Positions 59,450-64,000 of a stretch of DNA of 64,000 nt are shown piece after piece (positions within the stretch are counted from its first letter, which is position 1; each line of letters starts with the position of its first letter). A program made the translations under genes and the position numbers. Below the pieces are notes generated by a model that saw nothing but the letters and a program-made list of their open reading frames with translations, searched no databases and was not told the DNA's origin. This DNA is from Protonemura montana (Eukaryota > Arthropoda > Insecta > Plecoptera > Nemouridae): assembly GCA_947568835.1 (NCBI GenBank), contig OX387606.1, forward strand, positions 23,041,225 to 23,105,224, written 5' to 3'.

Positions 59450-61680
59450 GTCCGACGGCCCGGACAGGGCCCAAGACGTGGTCGTGAGGCGTTCAGCCTC
59501 CTTTATTACCGACGTCGCGATGACTTTGCATTCGGCACCGGGCACATGGCATTCCTTCGTCGGCCGTTTCCCACCTCCGTGCAATTACACGGCGGCAGCG
59601 CAAGACGTCGGCCAGCGTCTGCTGCCGGCCTGGACGACGCCGCCGATGATCACAAGGAGGTGGCGAGATAATTGTCGACTTTGCAAACAAGCTACCGGGA
59701 GATTTGCACCTCCTTGTGCCGAGTCATGTGGTCACCAATTGGTGTGCTCGGCCAACGCGAAGACTCGCGGTGAACGCAAACATTTATCTCCTTTGTGATT
59801 GCTTGGGTTGCAAAATTCACGTTCTAGAGTCCGAGTTCTAGAAATTATTACAAGTTCCAATGTGATAAGAGATACTTTGTCACTTTTATCTTTGCTCGTC
59901 AAAACAAAAAAACAAAATACACTTTCAAAATACAAGCTGAGTGCTCTAAATTACTTGAACTTTCTCGCTCTTTACCGCATCTTAAGGCCAGCATTTTAGA
60001 CATTTCAGACGATAGAGGTATTTCAAACAGAAAAATGAGTTTTTGGACACGTCCAAGGGCTAATCTTATCTGCATGCTGGCAATAACACATGGTGTCACC
60101 GAACGGCGACCTGATAATCAAGAAATATATTTGAAAATTAGGTAAAAATATCTTCTCGTAGATAACGGTGGACAGTGACAGCTCAGTGACGTCCGAAATT
60201 ACCATTGTCCTAATGAGATTTCTTCATTAGCAGAAGCCGGTCATGCTAATTGCAGGTTGCGTCGCTTCTTGTGAACACGCTTGTGTACCCCTTGTGTGTC
60301 CTATGCCCGTGGGCACCTGCCCCACGACGTCTAGTCCACGGTGCCGTATGCCTGGCCTACCAAACACACACAATTTGATGGCACACCGGGCATCGATCGT
60401 TCACGAATCACGTTAATTGCACGAATGATCGGGTAATACGTGGCCGCAAAATGACGGTGATCAAACTCCGTCCTCGACCACTGTGTACATCCGGTGCCAG
60501 CGAAACCATCGCCGAATTACGGTAATTAAAAACTATTGCACGAGTGGATTACATGTTATTTGAGTGGGCGGGGAACGAGATCACCTGGCGATAACTGTGC
60601 TCTAGTGCTGCGCTGATGCGGTCATATTTGCTTTTCACGATTTATGATCTCGAAAACATGTTTTTTTTTTTTGTGCAGTTGGATCCACCCATTGAAGAAC
60701 AGTTCTTACCTGTGTTGGGTCCTCTCGGTTTTTATCTCCTGCCGAGCGGGTAAAGGGACCTGCGAGATGACGTTCAACTTTGTTGTCGTAGCCCAGTGTC
60801 TAGTTCGTAATAATTTAGAAATTTAAATATTGAAGCTAATGTGAATAATTATTGTTATTGCTTGATAGCAACCGCTAGATGTCAGCAACAAAAGATTTCA
60901 CATTAATATTTGGACCACTGTTGGTTCAAATTCAGTGGTCAATTTGTAACGAAATCGCTGGGTTAACGAATAGTCAATAACGCTCTGCAAAAATGTAAAA
61001 TGGATGCAAAATGTCTTTTTCCTCTCTGAATTGCGAAAGTGTTTTCATCACTTTGATTTTCAAACTCTGGTGAAGATTCTCCCCACACTACATTGATTCT
61101 TTCCGCCAATAGGTACTTACTCTTCATTTCTTATCAATAAATTGACGTGCCTTTTAATCAGCTACTAGAATCAAACAGTGTAGGTAACTCTTACCACCTG
61201 CAATGTTTGAGGTATCTACGATGTTCAAGTTGAACGACCATGAGCTGGACTGCTCGTTTCTCTTACATTGATAATTAAGTTAAACATTTAACATTAAACA
61301 TAAGTGTGAAACATTAAGATTCGTCAAAAAAAATGTAAGAAAATTATAAATACTTAACGTGACGCTGGCTGCTTGAAATCAATGAAAGCAAATAATTGTT
61401 TTCGAAAAAAGGCGCGGACCTTTTTGTAAACGTAAGTACATGAACCACGGCCTACAACTAGAGTGAGAGTGACAACGTCACGCAGAATGGAAACTCAGAA
61501 TGAGATAAGAATATTTTCAAGTTTGCATCAAAATAATTATCCAGTGGTTACGTTTAATATAATGTTTCATCTTTTGAAAAACGTATCACTTGCCAAAAAG
61601 AGCTTGCATTTTATCATGTACAATGAATGTGACCATAAACAAATACGTGATTCTGTGATTTCAACTGCTAGCAGTAACCA
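59450..61680. other. intronic sequence, no gene recognised
   Basis: CpG-rich at 59460-59660. 60235-60560 has several TAATTG/GAATTA/TAATTA words and a balanced composition resembling conserved non-coding DNA, though this cannot be judged from one sequence. The rest is AT-rich. Confidence 0.45.
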
Positions 61681-61684
61681 ATTA

Positions 61685-61780
61685 CCGCGATTACCGAGAT
61701 GTTAAATGTGTCAACGAACGAGCTATGAACCCACGACCCGCTGGCCGTGTGATACCGGCAGAAATTCTAGCACGAATTGC
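61685..61780 (-). repeat. weak tRNA-like relic
   Basis: On the minus strand AGAGCAATTCGTGCTAGAAT, CACGGCCAGCGGGTCGTGGG and TTCATAGC follow the order of a D-arm, anticodon arm and T-arm, but box B is poor. Probably a SINE head remnant. Confidence 0.3.
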
Positions 61781-61815
61781 TCTGGTGGCTGGATCCAACA
61801 CTAACTATTGTATAC

Positions 61816-62002
61816 TGAAGGGGAAGAATCAAGGACTGAAGGGGAAGAATCAAGGACTGGAGGGGAGAATCAAGGACTGAAGGGGAAGAATCAAGGACTG
61901 AAGGGGAAGAATCAAGGACTGGAGGGGAAGAATCAATGACTGAAGGGGAAGAATCAAGGACTGAAGGGGAAGAATCAAGGACTGAAGGGGAAGAATCAAT
62001 GA
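61816..62002 (+). repeat. 21-bp minisatellite, about 9 copies
   Basis: Unit ACTGAAGGGGAAGAATCAAG plus G. Variants ACTGGAGG and CAATG are scattered and one unit lacks a base. The minus strand frame SSPSVLD repeats and is not a gene. Confidence 0.95.
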
Positions 62003-63115
62003 CGATTGCAGACAAATTTCTTTAGACAGAATACGGCCTTACCCTTTTAGTAAGAAAGATTTGAAGTTGAGTACGATGTAGTATTACATTTGGGTGTCGT
62101 TTTTCTTGTCTTTTTTTGCACTTACCGAAATTTAATAACAATTTTCTAGTTTTACACAACTTCTGGAGCGCGTTCAAGTCAAAGTACAAACCTGAAAAGT
62201 CTGCTTCCTGATTTACTCCTTAATTCAATCAGTTTTCATCAAAGTTTTCGGGGTCTGATAGCCATTCTTTCGGACTTGACAAGTTTTCACTGTTAGTGTT
62301 TTATTATTAAACTGGGGAGGTCCCTTTTCCACTTGCATCTATTACTGCATAGCGGCGACTCGAGGCAAGCGACCGTCCATGTTGACATTTTAGCAGCCCG
62401 GCTTCTACCAAACATTGTGAATGCAGACCCTTGAGCAGACAGACGTTTGGGGGTCCAAATTTGATCGAAAAAAATCTTTAAAAAATCTTTAAAAAAAAAT
62501 TGCATACGATAAGGATTCTAATATATTTTTCTTTGATTTAACTTATGGCACAAAACCTTCAAGTATGTGTATTTTAACCTTTTTTTTAAGAAATAAGAGA
62601 GAGAGAAGGAGAAGGAAAGTAAAAGTAGTAACGCTACTTTTCTAGCCATTGTGCATCTCACTGCTTGCATGAGGAGTCCACCTAGCGACCAATTGTATAA
62701 CTTACCTGATCGAGCAAGGAGACACCTTTAATTCCACACTTTACTTTTTTTTTAACCAGTTCAAAGCGTAGACGTGCGAAACAACAAACGCCATTCACGC
62801 TCATGACTGAAGGTGGTAACATCATTTAAAAATTTTTAATAAATCACACTTTTTTTATTAGAAACATTAAAAACCTGTAACACAAAACAGCATAACAAAA
62901 GAAAAGAAAACAACAATAACGCATGTTGTCATTTGGTCAATGGGCTTATCGTTGGTTTATCGAGTCCTAGCGCCTTCGCAAACAATACTGGCAGATCAAT
63001 TTCTTTACCAACTGATGCTTCTACACTCACTGTCTTTTGAGATTTTTTGCGGATTATTCGCCTTTGAGACTGGTTTACACTCAATTAATCTTTATTAATG
63101 CTAACCTCAACGGTT
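62003..63115. other. AT-rich intronic sequence, no gene recognised
   Basis: Poly(A)/poly(T)-rich with a short AGAGAGAGAAGGAGAAGG purine run near 62597. Nothing else seen. Confidence 0.5.
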
Positions 63116-63119
63116 GATA

Positions 63120-63262
63120 AACATATATCGATATTTTGAGTCGTATTTATATTTAAAAAGGAGGTTCGCACGCACTATCAGGCGGCACCTACCGTTACCA
63201 CGTGTTGCCGGCCTCGTTTGCTCAGCAGAATGATTAACATTAGCGCTGGGACTCTGACAACA
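63120..63262 (+). repeat. dispersed repeat, source-like copy of the 53-bp array
   Basis: ATCGATATTTTGAGTCGTAT, CACTATCAGGCGGCACCTAC, CGTTACCACGTGTTGCCGGC, CTCGTTTGCTCAGCAGAATG and TTAACATTAGCGCTGGGACT occur in order. This is the best single-copy version of the family in the window. Confidence 0.75.
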
Positions 63263-63930
63263 AACAAAATTGTCAACTTAATAAGGTGTCATCACTTGAT
63301 GATTGATTGCGATGGATGTGCCACGTTCCATCAGAGGAGTTCACGTTGTTTGGCGCTAGTTCATGAAGTTAGTGCATGGCTGCTGCACGTAGTCCAAGCA
63401 GAAGCCACGGTTGTTGTAGTCTCCGTTGGGCTGTTCCACGTTGTTGGTGTGCAGCACTAGACGGAACGGTCGGACCGTGCCTAGAACCAGTCAGCAGTTC
63501 CTCATGAGCCCTCCAATAAAAACACTCCGAAAGTCCTCTTGGCCCAATAGTTGGGTGGCATAATTCGACACTGTTTTCGCATAGGTTCGTCAATAGAGTA
63601 TTCGCACGCTATCGGTTCAATTCCCCGAAAAGCAAGTTCGATTTTAAGATGACACAAGGCGCCAGGTTTTTGGAAAGTAAAATTTAGACTAAGCATAATG
63701 TTATATCAAGATCTAAATTGGCAACTTAAGGGAAGATATCTGGGTTGCCAATGTGTAATGTGTAATGCATGGTGTTTCCCCCGCGCTACCCCATTCAAGA
63801 GAGCTCATAAGAGCTACAAATATATCTTATATCTTATATATCTATAGCTAGAATTCTTTGGTTTTTGTTTTGCCACGAACGTTATGTCTCATTCGGCATG
63901 TAATTTAGTATGTTTCAACCATGGTAAGCT
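63263..63930. other. intronic sequence, one weak tRNA-like word
   Basis: Near 63585-63635, TTCGTCAATAGAGTATTCGC followed by TATCGGTTCAATTCCCCG looks like a box A and box B pair, too decayed to call. Otherwise nothing recognised. Confidence 0.4.
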
Positions 63931-63933
63931 TAC

Positions 63934-64000
63934 TGAAGACTGGCGATGGCACGGTGGAGACCTCGCTGCTGAAGGTCCCGCCACAGATGCGGTCGACGCA
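63934..64000 (-). CDS. candidate upstream exon of the LIM-homeobox gene (partial)
   Basis: Composition becomes GC-rich in the last 67 bases, after AT-rich DNA. On the minus strand a GTAAGC donor follows CGCCAGTCTTCA. The frame that ends at a codon boundary, as the phase-0 LIM1 exon needs, is open to the window edge and reads STASVAGPSAARSPPCHRQS, a plausible disordered N-terminal segment. All other frames but one are also open, and a plus-strand GTAAGC-like donor lies at 63924, so strand and identity are uncertain. If right, intron 1 is 48.7 kb. Confidence 0.25.

Larger units (their letters stand above)
15264..63933 (-). other. ap: apterous intron 1 (right boundary provisional)
   Basis: Everything to the right of the LIM1 exon is intron of, or sequence upstream of, the LIM-homeobox gene. 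The left boundary is a good acceptor in phase 0. The right boundary rests on the weak exon candidate at the window end; if that is wrong the intron continues past 64000. Alternatively the CpG-rich block at 24.2-25.6 kb could supply a closer first exon. Confidence 0.45.

Noticed and set aside
59255-59671. 138-codon plus frame with LLDMR repeats
   Set aside because: Produced by a 15-bp array; the rest of the frame lies in CpG-rich DNA with no domain.

Overview
The window is a eukaryotic, arthropod-like stretch lying almost entirely inside one host gene on the minus strand. That gene is an apterous-type LIM-homeobox gene (Lhx2/9 class). Two coding exons are clear: one with LIM domain 1 (about 14794-15263) and one with LIM domain 2 plus the QKGRPRKRKPKD linker (about 456-934). 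Both have consensus splice sites, and their reading frames join cleanly across the intron between them. The homeobox exon must lie to the left of base 1. An N-terminal exon is expected to the right; the last 67 bases hold a weak candidate. The linker and LIM2 wording resemble my memory of Drosophila Apterous closely, so arthropod is well supported. Very large introns (13.9 kb, and about 48 kb or more) point to a large genome, but I cannot name the group.

Layout from left to right: exon 3 (0.5-0.9 kb); intron 2 (0.9-14.8 kb), with a 5S rRNA-derived SINE carrying a promoter array, an 18-copy 53-bp minisatellite, a purine tract and a cluster of homeodomain-type sites; exon 2 (14.8-15.3 kb); then intron 1 to the window end. 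Intron 1 is packed with minisatellites, SINE families, fold-back repeats and LINE fragments. There is also a CpG-rich block with a TATA box (24.2-25.6 kb) that could be an internal promoter, and a possible small two-exon gene at 51.9-52.2 kb.

The most unusual content is repeat biology built around RNA polymerase III promoters. One SINE family (seven copies or pieces) has a head derived from 5S rRNA, and that head is tandemly multiplied from one to about six times in front of a shared body and tail. A separate 70-bp tandem array is built from a tRNA-Ala-like unit, with about ten box B motifs. A roughly 960-bp composite with three tRNA-like modules occurs twice in 2.7 kb. Two minisatellites repeat a CAGCTG E-box every 41 or 50 bp.

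Most long open frames in the window are products of stop-free minisatellite units or CpG-rich sequence and are not called as genes. No rRNA operon, intact tRNA gene, CRISPR array, prokaryotic gene or retrovirus-like element was recognised.
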